64,000 nucleotides of DNA from Loktanella sp. D2R18 (GTDB taxonomy: Bacteria; Pseudomonadota; Alphaproteobacteria; Rhodobacterales; Rhodobacteraceae): the NCBI RefSeq assembly GCF_003318235.1, contig NZ_QOCG01000004.1:62001-126000 (forward strand), written 5' to 3'. The notes below the pieces were generated by a model. That model had not been told where the DNA came from. It made no database searches and was given only the letters and a program-made list of their open reading frames with translations. Of this stretch, positions 8,384 to 20,169 are shown one piece after another (within the stretch, counting starts at the first letter, position 1; every line of letters starts with the position of its first letter). Both the position numbers and the translations under genes were made by a program.

Positions 8384-9034
8384 TTAGGCGCCTGTCCCGA
8401 TCGGGCAAGTCACCCCTGTCCCGCCGATGCCGCAATAGCCGTTGGGATTCTTGGCCAGATATTGCTGATGATAGGTTTCAGCAAAATAGAACTGAGGTGC
8501 GTCGATGATTTCTGTCGTGATAGCACCAAGCCCCGCTGCTGCCAGGCGTGGCGCGAAGGTTTCTTTTGAAGCCTGCGCCGCTGTCTTTTGCGCGGCAGAG
8601 GCTGTATAGATGCCAGAACGATACTGCGTTCCCGCATCATTGCCCTGACGCATTCCTTGCGTCGGGTCGTGGTTTTCCCAAAACACCTGCAACAGTTGAT
8701 CGTAGCTAATTTTTGCGGGATCAAAGACCACGCGCACGACCTCATTATGGCCGGTTTTCCCTGTACAGACTTCTTCGTAGGTGGCGTTCGGCGTATAGCC
8801 CCCCGCATAGCCAACCATTGTCGAGACCACACCATCAAGGGTCCAAAACATCCGCTCGACACCCCAAAAACAGCCCATGCCAAAAACGGCGACATCCATG
8901 CCGCTGGGTACATCCACCATCAACGGCGTACCAAAAGTAAAATGGGGTTCAGTGAGTAGCATCGCAGTGTCGCGGCCAGGTAACGCGGCATCGGGCGTGA
9001 CCATTTCTGATTTAGCACGGTTGGCAAAAAACAT
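8384..9034 (-). CDS. msrA: Peptide methionine-S-sulfoxide reductase MsrA
   Basis: A 216-residue repair enzyme reducing methionine-S-sulfoxide. The catalytic motif [11 protein letters not shown] is at about residue 53, followed by YAGG and [13 protein letters not shown]. The C-terminal region has [11 protein letters not shown], whose cysteines fit the resolving positions of the longer MsrA class. AGGAG lies 7 bp before the ATG. The N-terminus (about 45 residues, ending in [15 protein letters not shown]) fits MsrA proteins of E. coli length. Possible terminator not seen. Confidence 0.95.
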   Translation of the reverse strand: MFFANRAKSEMVTPDAALPGRDTAMLLTEPHFTFGTPLMVDVPSGMDVAVFGMGCFWGVERMFWTLDGVVSTMVGYAGGYTPNATYEEVCTGKTGHNEVVRVVFDPAKISYDQLLQVFWENHDPTQGMRQGNDAGTQYRSGIYTASAAQKTAAQASKETFAPRLAAAGLGAITTEIIDAPQFYFAETYHQQYLAKNPNGYCGIGGTGVTCPIGTGA

Positions 9035-9068
9035 CGGCGAACTCCTTTATCTGATGAACATATATGGG

Positions 9069-10298
9069 TTATTCGGCTGGTGCCAAAAGTCGCCCTTGAA
9101 ACACGGTTTCGTGACCGGGGCCGGGGTGACGCGGCACCAAAAGTGCCAGCGCGAAGGATGTTGCCGCCATGCACGCCGCAACAATAAACACCGCCGCAGG
9201 CGAAATCAGCCACAAGTACCCAAGCCCAGCGGGCAAAAACACAGCCGCGATATGGTTAATCGTAAAGGCCACAGCAGCCGTCGGCGCGATATCCCCCGGA
9301 TCCGCAATTTTTTGGAAATACGTTTTTAGCGCCAAAGCCAGTGCAAACAGCATGTGGTCGATCACGTATAGCGCAGACGCGATAACGACACCCCAACTGA
9401 AGAAATATAGCCCCCCATAGGCCACGAACACGGCGATCAACCCGGCATATTCGAACAGCAATGCGCGCCGTTCGCCAAAGATCTGCACGATCCGCCCCAT
9501 CAAGGGCGCGATGATGATATTAACAACAAGGTTGATCGTATAAAGCGCCGTGATTTCATGGACCTTAAAGCCAAATTTCTCGACCATCATAAAGCCTGCG
9601 AATACCACAAAAATTTGCCGCCGCGCCCCTGCCATGAACTGCAAGGCGTAATAAAGCCAATAGCGCTTGCGCAGCACAAAAGTTTTCAGCTGCGGATGTG
9701 GGGCTTCGAACTGCGGATAGGCAAACAGACAAAACAGCGCGACAACGGCGGTAAACCCTCCCGACACCATATAAACGAAATTGTAGCTCAGATCATATGT
9801 GCGCCATGTTGAAACGATCAAGATATAGGCAACCAACGTCGCCCCCGACCCGGCCGCCATAAGCCAACCAATCGTTTGTGGCGCCCGCTTTTTGTCGATC
9901 CACTGCAACTGCAACGACTGGTTCACCGTTTCATAGTAATGGAACCCTATCGACGACAGCATCGTCAGTGTCAAAATCCCACCCATCGTGGGGAATTGTG
10001 CGGTCAACGCAGTGGCCACACCCAGCATCGCCAGCGCAACCATTCCCAAGACTTGTTCACGCACGAACATGATAATTGCGATCACCCCAATCGCTAGGAA
10101 ACCCGGGATTTCGCGTACTGTATGCAGCCAGCCGATATCACTGCCATCAAAATTGGCGACATCAATGACAAAGTTATTGAGCAGCGCCAACCACGTCGAA
10201 AACGCGACAGGCATCGCCATCGCTATCAAAAACAAAAGCGCAGCAGGGCGACGCCAAAATGGCAATGCGGGTGTATCTTCGAGGCGGATAGTTTTCAT
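9069..10298 (-). CDS. Major facilitator superfamily transporter, substrate unknown
   Basis: A 409-residue integral membrane protein with about 12 hydrophobic segments in two halves. Start chosen at MKTIRLEDTPALPFWRR with AAGGA 7 bp upstream; an ATG 24 bp earlier has no ribosome-binding site. The central loop (about FAYPQFEAPHPQLKTFVLRK) separates two six-helix bundles. The pattern resembles MFS carriers, but no substrate-specific motif is evident. It is divergent from ccoG; the FNR box between them lies closer to ccoG (62 bp before its ATG) but could also affect this gene. Confidence 0.8.
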   Translation of the reverse strand: MKTIRLEDTPALPFWRRPAALLFLIAMAMPVAFSTWLALLNNFVIDVANFDGSDIGWLHTVREIPGFLAIGVIAIIMFVREQVLGMVALAMLGVATALTAQFPTMGGILTLTMLSSIGFHYYETVNQSLQLQWIDKKRAPQTIGWLMAAGSGATLVAYILIVSTWRTYDLSYNFVYMVSGGFTAVVALFCLFAYPQFEAPHPQLKTFVLRKRYWLYYALQFMAGARRQIFVVFAGFMMVEKFGFKVHEITALYTINLVVNIIIAPLMGRIVQIFGERRALLFEYAGLIAVFVAYGGLYFFSWGVVIASALYVIDHMLFALALALKTYFQKIADPGDIAPTAAVAFTINHIAAVFLPAGLGYLWLISPAAVFIVAACMAATSFALALLVPRHPGPGHETVFQGRLLAPAE

Positions 10299-10422
10299 TC
10301 GCGAATCCTTACGCGCATTCAACTCCCTTGGCGAGACCGATCAGACCACAACACACGCACAATCGTGGTACCAACGGCGCACAATTGCTGCGGCACCCCA
10401 CCGCAGGGTGCGACTGCTGCGT

Positions 10423-10436
10423 TTGATCCATATCAA
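10423..10436 (+). promoter_or_regulatory. FNR/FnrL box upstream of ccoGHIS
   Basis: TTGAT-CCAT-ATCAA is a perfect match to the FNR/Anr/FnrL consensus TTGAT-N4-ATCAA, centred about 69 bp before the ccoG start codon. Activation of cbb3 assembly genes by FnrL under low oxygen is well established in Rhodobacter, and an fnrL gene is present in this window at 34708-35427. Transcript start not determined, so the exact class of activation is unknown. Confidence 0.88.
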
Positions 10437-10498
10437 AGATATATTCCAGACATCTAATACAAGCGATCCTGCGAACAGACCGATTCATTGGAAACACT

Positions 10499-11914
10499 AT
10501 GTCTACGACACCCCCTCCGTCCCTATATGCCGCGCGCGAGCCAATCTTTCCTAAGCGTGTGAAAGGCTACTACCGCAACCTGAAATGGGCGATTATGGCT
10601 GTCACCCTTGGGATTTACTACCTGACGCCGTGGATCAGATGGGACCGAGGGCCAAACCTGCCCGATCAAGCCGTGTTGATCGACCTTGCGCATCGCCGTT
10701 TCTATTTCTTCTGGATCGAAATCTGGCCGCATGAATTCTATTTCGTCGCGGGTCTGCTGATTATGGCCGGGCTCGGGCTGTTTTTGTTTACCTCTGCCTT
10801 GGGCCGTGTCTGGTGCGGCTATACCTGTCCGCAAACGGTTTGGACCGATCTGTTCATCCTTGTCGAACGTTGGATCGAAGGCGACCGCAACGCGCGTGTG
10901 CGCCTGTGGAAATCCAAATGGGACATGAAGAAATGGCGGCTTCGGATCACTAAATGGGTGGTTTGGTTTGCAATTTCGGTTGCGACAGGCGGGGCTTGGG
11001 TCTTTTACTTTGCCGATGCGCCAACACTGGCTGCCGGGCTCTTGACCTTGCAAGCGCCCTATATCGCGTGGGCGACTATCGGCGTGCTCGCGTTGACGAC
11101 ATTCGTGTTTGGCGGATTTATGCGCGAACAGGTCTGCAACTACATGTGCCCATGGCCGCGCATCCAAGCAGCGATGATGGACCCTGAAACGCTGACCGTC
11201 GCTTACCGGGACTGGCGTGGGGAGCCGCGCGGCAAAAAGCGCGACGCCAATGCAGGTGATTGTATCGACTGTATGGCTTGCGTGAACGTCTGCCCTGCGG
11301 GCATCGACATCCGCGACGGGCAGCAGATGGAATGTATCACTTGCGCGCTTTGTATTGATGCCTGCGATGATATCATGGCTAAAATCGGCAAGCCGCGTGG
11401 CTTGATCGACTATCTGGCGCTCTCCGACCAAGAGGCCGAATCAAAAGGCAAACCGGCCAAACCGATCTGGCAGCATATTCTGCGGCTGCGCACGGTGATC
11501 TACACATCCCTATGGTCACTCATCGGGGTCGGGCTTGTCTTTGCACTGTTTATCCGCGCTGACATCGAAATGACCGTCTCGCCGGTCCGCAACCCAACAT
11601 TTGTGACCCTCTCGGACGGGACAATCCGCAATATCTATGATATTCGTCTGCTGAACAAAAACGGCGAAGATCGGGCGTTTCATCTGTCGTTGGTATCGGA
11701 TGACATTCTACGAATTGAGCTGGAAGGCACGGCAGAACGCTCTATCGTGGTTCCAGCGAATGAAACCTTGCTGCAACGGGTCTATGTATCTGCGCGGCCC
11801 AGTGACGCGGCAGCAACCGTAGACCGGACCGAATTGCGGCTTTGGGTCGAAGATATGACATCAGGCGAACGCGCCTATAAGGATACAATATTTAACGGAA
11901 GGGCTGCACAATGA
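10499..11914 (+). CDS. ccoG: Cytochrome c oxidase accessory protein CcoG (RdxB/FixG)
   Basis: A 471-residue membrane iron-sulfur protein. Hydrophobic helices lie at about 30-50, 82-102, 155-175 and 190-210, and one more at about 335-357. Between them are the NapH-like motif GYTCPQTVWTDLF and two [4Fe-4S] clusters in DCIDCMACVNVCPAG and ECITCALCIDACDD. The C-terminal domain (about 360-471) is the periplasmic IG-like FixG domain. CcoG is proposed to reduce Cu(II) for delivery to cbb3 oxidase. First gene of ccoGHIS; overlaps ccoH by 4 bp. Confidence 0.96.
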   Translation: MSTTPPPSLYAAREPIFPKRVKGYYRNLKWAIMAVTLGIYYLTPWIRWDRGPNLPDQAVLIDLAHRRFYFFWIEIWPHEFYFVAGLLIMAGLGLFLFTSALGRVWCGYTCPQTVWTDLFILVERWIEGDRNARVRLWKSKWDMKKWRLRITKWVVWFAISVATGGAWVFYFADAPTLAAGLLTLQAPYIAWATIGVLALTTFVFGGFMREQVCNYMCPWPRIQAAMMDPETLTVAYRDWRGEPRGKKRDANAGDCIDCMACVNVCPAGIDIRDGQQMECITCALCIDACDDIMAKIGKPRGLIDYLALSDQEAESKGKPAKPIWQHILRLRTVIYTSLWSLIGVGLVFALFIRADIEMTVSPVRNPTFVTLSDGTIRNIYDIRLLNKNGEDRAFHLSLVSDDILRIELEGTAERSIVVPANETLLQRVYVSARPSDAAATVDRTELRLWVEDMTSGERAYKDTIFNGRAAQ

Positions 11915-12363
11915 CCCGCGAATTTACTGGCTGGCACATGCTTGGGATTATGGTCGTGATGTTTGGCACGATCATCGCCGTCAATCTGACGCTGGCCTAT
12001 AAGGCTGTCAAAACCTTTCCGGGTCTTGAGACACGTAATTCATATGTCGTGAGTCAAAGTTTTGATGCGGACCGGGCCGCACAAAATGCACTGGGTTGGA
12101 CGCTTGACAGCACGTTGACACATACGCAGCTGACGGTCGCAATTACCGATGATGCAGGTGTCGCAGTGATCCCCAGAATTGTCAGTGCAACTTTGGGCCG
12201 GGCAACAAACGTTGCCCAAGACATGACGCCTGAATTCACCGTTTTTGATGGTGTGATGTATGCTGATGTCGATGCGGGCGCTGGCTATTGGAACCTGCGT
12301 ATCGTGCTTGAGGCCGAAGATGGAACAGTCTTTCGTCGCCGAGTGCAGCTAACGGCACAATGA
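11911..12363 (+). CDS. ccoH: cbb3 oxidase assembly protein CcoH (FixH)
   Basis: A 150-residue FixH family protein with one N-terminal membrane helix (about 7-29, MLGIMVVMFGTIIAVNLTLAY). A periplasmic beta-rich domain ends in YWNLRIVLEAEDGTVFRRRVQL. FixH/CcoH is required for stable cbb3 assembly, although its exact role is less clear than that of CcoG and CcoI. Overlaps ccoG by 4 bp and ccoI by 4 bp, so translation is coupled. Confidence 0.93.
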   Translation: MTREFTGWHMLGIMVVMFGTIIAVNLTLAYKAVKTFPGLETRNSYVVSQSFDADRAAQNALGWTLDSTLTHTQLTVAITDDAGVAVIPRIVSATLGRATNVAQDMTPEFTVFDGVMYADVDAGAGYWNLRIVLEAEDGTVFRRRVQLTAQ

Positions 12364-14507
12364 CCCAAGCCGCCGCGTGTCCGGCCTGTATCGGCCTTCC
12401 CGAAGGGACGCTTGAAAAAGCGGCCTCGAACGGCAGCAGTGAGATCTTGCTATCACTGCCTGCCATTCACTGCGTCGCTTGTATCAACGGGGTCGAACGC
12501 GCCCTGCGCGGGATGGACGGCGTGGCCAACGCCCGTGTTAACCTGTCGATGAAACGGGTCACTGTTGGGCTAGATGCGCCCATCGCGGCCGAGGCGCTGA
12601 TTGATACGCTTGAGTTGGCCGGGTTTGAAGCACGGGTGCTGGATACTTCACTGCTTGGCGCTGAAAGTGATAGCTACGGCAGCGGATTGATGACGCGTAT
12701 CGCGGTGTCTGGCTTTGCGATGATGAACGTGATGTTGCTGTCAGTCGCAATTTGGTCTGGTGCGGTTGGGGCAACCCAGCATATGTTCCATATGATCAGC
12801 GCAATGATCGCCCTGCCCGCACTGATCTATGCTGCACAGCCGTTTTTTCACAATGCTTGGACCGCGCTGTCGGTGCGCAAGCTGAACATGGATGTGCCAA
12901 TTTCACTCGCGATCATTCTGGCCGCCGGCATGTCGCTATTTGAAACATTTGTCGGCGGTGCGCAGGCCTATTTTGATGCGGCATTATCGTTGACGTTCTT
13001 CTTGTTAATCGGGCGTTATCTTGATCATCGCAGCCGCAAAGCCGCAGCATCCGCCGCGGCACAGCTGTCAGCGCTTGAAGTCCCACGCGTCATGCGCCTG
13101 CGCGACGACACGCGCGAGATGGTTGATTTTGCCACGCTAGAAGTTGGCGATTTGATCCAAGTCCTACCCGGCGGACGCATCCCTGTCGATGGTGTCGTCA
13201 CCGAAGGAAGCAGTCAAATTGACCGTTCCTTGCTGACCGGCGAAAGCCGCACGGCAGAAGCGAACCCTGACACGGATGTCACCGCAGGCGAGGTCAATAT
13301 GACCGGGCCGCTAACCATTCGCGCAACAACTGTCGGCGCGGATACGACGCTGCGCAAAATGGTGACCATGGTCGATCAGGCCGAAGCCGTCCGTAACCGC
13401 TACACCGCCATCGCCGACCGCGCCGCCGCGATTTATGCGCCTGTTGTTCACCTACTGGCGCTGGCCGCGTTCTTGGGATGGGTGTTCTATTCGGGCGACG
13501 TCAGATTGTCGCTGAATATAGCTGTGGCCGTGCTGATCATCACCTGCCCCTGTGCGCTTGGGCTGGCTGTTCCGGCCGTATCAACCACAGCAGCAGGCCG
13601 GCTGTTTCGCGCCGGGCTTTTGGTGAAAGATGGTACAGCGCTCGAACGGCTGGCCGAAGTCGACACCGTCGTTTTCGACAAGACAGGCACACTGACCATG
13701 CCTGCCGCAGCGCGTGATACGCTTGATGCGCGGGCGCAATCGATTGCGCTGGCACTCACCAAAAATTCGACCCATCCGGTCGCGCAGGCGATTGCCGCTT
13801 CGTTGGATGGGGTCACGCCAGAAATAATCACTGACCAAGAGGAATTGTCCGGGCGCGGGTTACGCGCCCAATGCGACGGGCAGCTCGTGCGGCTTGGGTC
13901 TGGTGCATGGCTGGGCGCAAAGGCTGGCACTTATCTGCAAATTGGCGATGCCCCCGCCCAAAAAATCGCACTGCGATCGGAACTGCGTGAAGGTGCCGCG
14001 CAATTGATCAGCGGTTGGCAAGACGCTGGGCTTGATGTGCATTTGGTATCAGGTGATGACGCTGACGAAACCGCCAAGATTGCCGGCACGCTTGGGGTCA
14101 AAAACTGGCAAGCGCAGACCAAACCGGCAGAAAAAATCGCCTATATCACTGCATTATCCGAGAACGGTGCAAAAGTGCTGATGGTCGGTGATGGGCTGAA
14201 CGATACGGGTGCGCTCGCTGCGGCCTACGCATCGGTGTCGCCCGCGACGGCCGCAGATGCATCGCGTGCCGCATCGGATATCGTTTTACTGAATGATAGC
14301 CTGACGCCGCTGATCGAACTGCCAAAGGTCGCGCGCGCCGCCAAACGACGAATCTTAGAAAATTTTGCGATCTCAGCCAGCTATAACGCGATCGCCATTC
14401 CAATTGCATTGCTGGGCTTTGCGACTCCGCTACTGGCCGCGATTGCGATGTCATCATCGTCGATTACAGTGTTGCTTAATGCGCTACGCTTGCGGGGACG
14501 GGTATGA
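12360..14507 (+). CDS. ccoI: Copper-transporting P-type ATPase CcoI (FixI)
   Basis: A 715-residue P1B-type ATPase supplying copper to cbb3 oxidase. In order: an N-terminal CPAC pair (about residue 7), a heavy-metal domain with HCVAC (about 38), transmembrane helices, the ion-binding motif CPCALGLAVP, phosphorylation motif DKTGTLT, nucleotide-binding HP in THPVAQAI, and the hinge VGDGLNDTGALAAA. This is the FixI/CopA2 type, built for slow export linked to oxidase assembly, not detoxification. Overlaps ccoH and ccoS by 4 bp each. Confidence 0.96.
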   Translation: MTQAAACPACIGLPEGTLEKAASNGSSEILLSLPAIHCVACINGVERALRGMDGVANARVNLSMKRVTVGLDAPIAAEALIDTLELAGFEARVLDTSLLGAESDSYGSGLMTRIAVSGFAMMNVMLLSVAIWSGAVGATQHMFHMISAMIALPALIYAAQPFFHNAWTALSVRKLNMDVPISLAIILAAGMSLFETFVGGAQAYFDAALSLTFFLLIGRYLDHRSRKAAASAAAQLSALEVPRVMRLRDDTREMVDFATLEVGDLIQVLPGGRIPVDGVVTEGSSQIDRSLLTGESRTAEANPDTDVTAGEVNMTGPLTIRATTVGADTTLRKMVTMVDQAEAVRNRYTAIADRAAAIYAPVVHLLALAAFLGWVFYSGDVRLSLNIAVAVLIITCPCALGLAVPAVSTTAAGRLFRAGLLVKDGTALERLAEVDTVVFDKTGTLTMPAAARDTLDARAQSIALALTKNSTHPVAQAIAASLDGVTPEIITDQEELSGRGLRAQCDGQLVRLGSGAWLGAKAGTYLQIGDAPAQKIALRSELREGAAQLISGWQDAGLDVHLVSGDDADETAKIAGTLGVKNWQAQTKPAEKIAYITALSENGAKVLMVGDGLNDTGALAAAYASVSPATAADASRAASDIVLLNDSLTPLIELPKVARAAKRRILENFAISASYNAIAIPIALLGFATPLLAAIAMSSSSITVLLNALRLRGRV

Positions 14508-14659
14508 ATATTTTGGTGGTTTTAATCCCTGTTTCACTGATTTTGGGCGGACTTGGACTCGCGGCGTTTCTTTGGAGCTTGCGCAGTGAACAATACGATG
14601 ACCTTGATGGCGACGCTTGGCGCATCCTGTCAGAAGACGAAGACAAGCCGCGCGAGTAG
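14504..14659 (+). CDS. ccoS: cbb3 oxidase maturation protein CcoS (FixS)
   Basis: A 51-residue single-pass protein. The frame begins at the ATG overlapping the ccoI stop (ATGA). It has a helix from about 3-25 (ILVVLIPVSLILGGLGLAAF), then LWSLRSEQYDDLDGDAWRIL and an acidic tail. The aromatic-acidic stretch after the helix is the FixS signature (SGQFDDLEGPAxRIL type). CcoS is needed for cofactor insertion in the CcoN subunit. Last gene of ccoGHIS. Confidence 0.93.
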   Translation: MNILVVLIPVSLILGGLGLAAFLWSLRSEQYDDLDGDAWRILSEDEDKPRE

Positions 14660-14753
14660 ACTGCTCCAGCCCTCCCCTTTCCATTTTGAAAATTTAGATG
14701 TTTGCACCTTGCCGCTGTTGACTCGGGGATTTTGCGTGCCTAACTATGCTACG

Positions 14754-14780
14754 TTATCACTCGGACGGACTGAGTGCTAA
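14754..14780. promoter_or_regulatory. CIRCE element (HrcA operator) upstream of groESL
   Basis: TTATCACTC-N9-GAGTGCTAA: the right arm is perfect and the left arm differs from TTAGCACTC at one base. It lies 33 bp before groES. A TTGACT hexamer at 14718-14723 is a candidate -35; the -10 is uncertain. CIRCE is bound by the HrcA repressor, which would place groESL under HrcA control. hrcA itself is not in the window. Confidence 0.9.
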
Positions 14781-14813
14781 CATAAGAGAAACCCGAACTG
14801 GAGAAGTTCTGAA

Positions 14814-15098
14814 ATGGCATTTACACCACTTCACGACCGCGTACTCGTTCGTCGCATCGAAGGCGACGAAAAGACTGTTGGCGGCTTAATCATTCCTGAC
14901 AGCGCAAAAGAAAAGCCTGCTGAAGGCGAAGTTGTGAGCACTGGCGAAGGCGCACGTAAAGACAGCGGTGAGCTGATCGCGATGGCTGTTAAAGCTGGCG
15001 ACAAAGTGCTGTTCGGCAAATGGTCCGGCACAGAAGTTAAGATCGACGGCGAAGACCTGTTGATCATGAAAGAAAGCGACATCCTGGGCATCATGTAA
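14814..15098 (+). CDS. groES: Co-chaperonin GroES
   Basis: A 94-residue heptameric lid of the GroEL chamber. Starts [22 protein letters not shown] and shows the mobile loop ([18 protein letters not shown]) and the C-terminal [16 protein letters not shown]. Length is normal. Followed by groEL after 71 bp and preceded by CIRCE, so HrcA-controlled expression is expected. The codon use of both chaperonin genes is visibly more biased than that of their neighbours, as expected for highly expressed genes. Confidence 0.99.
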   Translation: MAFTPLHDRVLVRRIEGDEKTVGGLIIPDSAKEKPAEGEVVSTGEGARKDSGELIAMAVKAGDKVLFGKWSGTEVKIDGEDLLIMKESDILGIM

Positions 15099-15148
15099 GC
15101 CCGCGCAGGCGTGGATTGAAATCCACCCTACATTTGTCACGCAATTAG

Positions 15149-16813
<1,665 letters not shown>

Positions 16814-16836
16814 GTCAAAACGCTTCGCGTTTTGAC
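16814..16836 (+). other. Stem-loop directly after groEL stop
   Basis: A 10-bp perfect stem GTCAAAACGC / GCGTTTTGAC with a 3-nt loop, starting at the base after the stop codon. It has no T-run, so it is more likely a 3' stabilising or processing structure than a classical terminator. Confidence 0.5.
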
Positions 16837-16902
16837 GCGGGCAGCAAAGCGGTAGTCATTTCGACAGAAACGATGAGAGCTTTGACCTCGCATCAGCTTT
16901 TG

Positions 16903-16932
16903 AAGGGCGGTTCCTATTGGGGCCGCCCTTTT
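16903..16932 (+). terminator. Probable terminator of groESL
   Basis: Stem AAGGGCGG / CCGCCCTT separated by 12 nt and followed by a short TT run, about 90 bp after the groEL stop. Stem strength is good and the T-run is short, so termination is likely but not certain. Confidence 0.65.
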
Positions 16933-17014
16933 ACATTGAAACGCCGATCACGAAACCTCTATCCCGTTTCGTCTTCGCTAGACGTCACCGTCCACCGCGA
17001 CTAACGTCCTGCCA

Positions 17015-17503
17015 ATGAACTTGTTCCAAACACCCGACTTTGCCCGTGATATGAAACGCGGCGAAGAACCTGCAGTTGATGCACTGCTAGATCAGGCTTT
17101 TGCAAACACCGCAGAGTCGCGGCTCGTGGGCAAACTACGCAAATCTCGCGCCATCGCAGGCGAAACGGTCTTGCCGATGGATGGGCAGATCATCGGGTAT
17201 TACGCGCTATCATACATGGTGAAACCCAAAGGCTGGTTATGCCTCGCGCCTGTTGCGATCCACCCTGACGTACAAAACCGTGGCTACGGCAAGCGGATGC
17301 TGGGTGTTTTAACAGAATGGGCACGTCTAACGAAGACACCTGTTGTGGTCCTCGGAGAACCCAATTTTTATCAACGTGCCGGGTTTTCATCTGACTACGC
17401 CAAAAATATGACCTCACCATACCCGATCAAAAACACGTTGATCGCCGGCGTCGATCACGCACCAAAGCAAAGCTTGGCCTATCCGGCGGCATTCCAATCA
17501 TGA
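17015..17503 (+). CDS. GNAT-family N-acetyltransferase
   Basis: A 162-residue GCN5-type acetyltransferase of the YhbS-like group. The acetyl-CoA loop is visible as IHPDVQNRGYGKRML (V-x-P-x-x-Q-x-x-G-x-G-x-x-L), preceded by the strand LCLAPVAI and followed by VVVLGEPNFYQRAGF, a conserved feature of this group. The substrate is unknown. The stop overlaps the start of the next (DMT) gene by 4 bp, so the two are probably co-transcribed; joint function is not evident. Confidence 0.85.
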   Translation: MNLFQTPDFARDMKRGEEPAVDALLDQAFANTAESRLVGKLRKSRAIAGETVLPMDGQIIGYYALSYMVKPKGWLCLAPVAIHPDVQNRGYGKRMLGVLTEWARLTKTPVVVLGEPNFYQRAGFSSDYAKNMTSPYPIKNTLIAGVDHAPKQSLAYPAAFQS

Positions 17504-18330
17504 AGCTCTTCTTATTCGTAGCGCTGGCCATGACCGCCTTTGCCGCAAATTCTGTGTTGAATAGGATCGGCATTGCTCAATATGGCATGAGCCCGATGAG
17601 CTTTGCCGCAATTCGTGTGATCGCCGGGGCAGCCATGCTTTGGGTGCTGATAGCCGCCAGAACGCAATCCGCCCCCACCATTTTTAACCCGAAACGCTTT
17701 GCTGGGGCTGCGACACTGGCCACCTATATGATCGGGTTTTCTGTAGCCTATCAGAATCTTGACGCTGGTGTTGGGGCGTTGATCTTGTTTGGCGCACTTC
17801 AAGTTGTCATTTTTGGGTGGGCCATCGTCGAAAAACAGTCGATCCCGCCACTGCGCTGGCTGGGTGTCGCGACTGCATTTATTGGGCTTTGCGTTTTGTT
17901 GTGGCCGACCCAAAGCATACCGATGCCGCTCGGCAGTGTTGCAGCAATGATCGCGGCGGCGGTTGGCTGGGGTGCATATACGCTGCTTGGGCGCGCAGAA
18001 GAGGATCCGCTGGGGGCGACGGCAAGCAACTTCTTACTTTGTGTGCCTTTGGTAGGGATCGGGTTGATCGGTGCGGGGCAATTGCCGCTCATGGGGGCGA
18101 TCACTGCGGTGGTGGCCGGGGCGCTGACATCTGGGTTGGGCTATGCGCTGTGGTATCAACTTTTGCCCAAACTTGCGACGACCGTCGCCGGCACCGCGCA
18201 ATTGACTGTACCCGTAATCGCGGTCGCCTTTGGCGTGGCGTTCCTAGCCGAGCCGCTAAGCCTGCGCTTGGTGATCGCTGGTGCATTGGTCCTTGGCGGT
18301 ATCGGCCTTTCGCTACTGGTAAAAAGATAA
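17500..18330 (+). CDS. EamA/DMT-superfamily transporter
   Basis: A 276-residue membrane protein with about ten hydrophobic helices arranged as two EamA repeats (first about 4-130, second about 145-274). The first repeat holds [19 protein letters not shown]; the second ends with [20 protein letters not shown] and [11 protein letters not shown]. Members export metabolites or amino acids. ATG overlaps the upstream acetyltransferase by 4 bp. Substrate not predictable. Confidence 0.88.
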   Translation: MKLFLFVALAMTAFAANSVLNRIGIAQYGMSPMSFAAIRVIAGAAMLWVLIAARTQSAPTIFNPKRFAGAATLATYMIGFSVAYQNLDAGVGALILFGALQVVIFGWAIVEKQSIPPLRWLGVATAFIGLCVLLWPTQSIPMPLGSVAAMIAAAVGWGAYTLLGRAEEDPLGATASNFLLCVPLVGIGLIGAGQLPLMGAITAVVAGALTSGLGYALWYQLLPKLATTVAGTAQLTVPVIAVAFGVAFLAEPLSLRLVIAGALVLGGIGLSLLVKR

Positions 18331-18379
18331 CGTAAATTTCCCCCTTTTCCTGCGGCGACACGATGCTATCTTTAGCTGT

Positions 18380-19102
18380 ATGAAAGCCTTTCTCATTACC
18401 GCGTTTTGCCTCTTTGGCACCGCATCGTCAGCACAAGACTGTGTTGTCTTGCTGCACGGGCTTGCCCGCTCTGAAATGTCATTGACCCCGATGCAATTGG
18501 TGCTCGAAGACGCGGGCTATAGGGTCATCAACCGCGGTTACCCATCGACTGAGGCCCCTATTGAAACGCTCGTCCACGATCATCTGACCGAAGATGTCGC
18601 CGCCTGTGGTGACACCCGGATCAACTTTGTCACCCATTCGATGGGCGGAATTTTGGTGCGGTTGTGGTTGACCGAAAACCGCCCCGAACAGATGGGCCGC
18701 GTGGTGATGCTTGGGCCACCCAATGGTGGATCAGAACTGGTCGATATTTTCGGTGAATTTGAGCCATTTCAGTGGGTTAACGGCCCGGCGGGTCTGCAAC
18801 TTGGAACTGAGCCTAGCAGCGTTCCGAATTCAATCGACTATCTTCCCTATGAAATCGGGATTATCGCCGGGGATCGCACCCTGAACCTTGTCTATTCCGC
18901 GCTCATCGAAGGGCCTGACGACGGCAAAGTCTCAATTGCATCTGCCCGCTTAGATGGGATGGCGGATATGATTATCCTGCCCGTCACCCATACGTTTATG
19001 ATGAACAACCCGCTGGTGATGGAAGAAGTGCTTACCTTCCTCAAAAATGGCAGTTTTGACCATGATCTAACCCTGACGGATGTGATCTTGGGGCTTGATT
19101 AA
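18380..19102 (+). CDS. Secreted alpha/beta hydrolase, lipase-like
   Basis: A 240-residue protein with a signal peptide ([20 protein letters not shown]). An alpha/beta-hydrolase core follows: oxyanion region [14 protein letters not shown], nucleophile elbow THSMGGI (catalytic Ser), and a late His in [12 protein letters not shown] that can complete the triad. The layout resembles small triacylglycerol lipase/esterase proteins acting in the periplasm or outside. Converges with purK (4-bp overlap of stops). Substrate unknown. Confidence 0.85.
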   Translation: MKAFLITAFCLFGTASSAQDCVVLLHGLARSEMSLTPMQLVLEDAGYRVINRGYPSTEAPIETLVHDHLTEDVAACGDTRINFVTHSMGGILVRLWLTENRPEQMGRVVMLGPPNGGSELVDIFGEFEPFQWVNGPAGLQLGTEPSSVPNSIDYLPYEIGIIAGDRTLNLVYSALIEGPDDGKVSIASARLDGMADMIILPVTHTFMMNNPLVMEEVLTFLKNGSFDHDLTLTDVILGLD

Positions 19103-20169
19103 GCCTTTGTGACGATCTTATTCACATGGCCCATTTTCCGGCCCGGCTTTACTTCTGCTTTGCCATAAAGGTGGATCGCCGCATCCGTGCGCGCCAAATC
19201 AGGCACACGGTTCATGTCGTCACCGATCAGATTTTCCATCACAACATCCGTATGGCGCGCACCGCTGCCAAGTGGCCAGCTTGCCACGGCGCGAATATGC
19301 TGTTCGAACTGACAAATCGTGCAGCCATTTTGGGTCCAATGCCCTGAATTATGGACGCGCGGGGCGATTTCATTCACGATCAACCCATCTGAGGTGACAA
19401 ACAGCTCAACCCCCATCACGCCAACGTAATCGAGCGCATTTAAGATGTTCGCCGCCAAAAGCACGGCATCAGTCCGCTGCGATGGCGTCAGGTTTGCTGG
19501 TACTGTCGTTGTCCGCAAAATTCCGTCTTCATGGACATTTTCGCCGGGATCATAGCAGGCAACAGCCCCATCAACCCCGCGCGCGCCGATGATAGACACT
19601 TCGTGGCTAAAGTTGATGAACCCTTCCAAAACCGCAGGCGCACCCGCCATATCGGCAAGTGCCTGATCCGCATCAGCCGCAGCCATGATGCGCGATTGTC
19701 CTTTCCCATCGTAACCCATCCGCCGGGTTTTCAGGATCGCGGGACTGCCTATTTCGGCAATCGCCTTGGCCAGATCATCCGCATTTTCGACATTGGCAAA
19801 AGGGGCGGTTTGCAGGCCAAGCCCTTGCAAGAACGTCTTTTCGGTCAATCGGTCTTGGCTGGTGGCCAACGCCTGCCGCCCCGGGTGGATCGGCGCGAGA
19901 GATTCGAGCAGATCCAGTGCAGACGTTGGGATGTTTTCAAACTCATAGGTGATGACATCAACCGCATTGCCGAACGCCGTCAGCGCGGCTTGATCTTCAT
20001 AGCTGGCCGTGGTGACGGTATCGGCCACTTCGGCGGCAGGCGGGTTAGCACCGGGTTCAAAGATATGGGTTTTCAGCCCCAGACGCGATGCCGCAACAGA
20101 GAGCATCCGGCCAAGCTGACCGCCACCCAAGATACCGATTGTGGCCCCAACGGGCAGTGCATTAGTCAT
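19099..20169 (-). CDS. purK: N5-carboxyaminoimidazole ribonucleotide synthase PurK
   Basis: A 356-residue ATP-grasp enzyme converting AIR, ATP and bicarbonate to N5-CAIR in purine synthesis. The start [23 protein letters not shown] overlaps purE by 8 bp; earlier in-frame ATGs lie inside purE. Visible: the nucleotide-binding [20 protein letters not shown] of the ATP-grasp fold, VEGFI-type [15 protein letters not shown], and [18 protein letters not shown] near the C-terminus. Encoded with purE as a two-gene unit. Confidence 0.96.
   Translation of the reverse strand: MTNALPVGATIGILGGGQLGRMLSVAASRLGLKTHIFEPGANPPAAEVADTVTTASYEDQAALTAFGNAVDVITYEFENIPTSALDLLESLAPIHPGRQALATSQDRLTEKTFLQGLGLQTAPFANVENADDLAKAIAEIGSPAILKTRRMGYDGKGQSRIMAAADADQALADMAGAPAVLEGFINFSHEVSIIGARGVDGAVACYDPGENVHEDGILRTTTVPANLTPSQRTDAVLLAANILNALDYVGVMGVELFVTSDGLIVNEIAPRVHNSGHWTQNGCTICQFEQHIRAVASWPLGSGARHTDVVMENLIGDDMNRVPDLARTDAAIHLYGKAEVKPGRKMGHVNKIVTKA

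Noticed and set aside
10523..11431. A 302-codon frame opposite ccoG
   Set aside because: Runs antisense through the CcoG iron-sulfur motifs; no domain and no ribosome-binding site.
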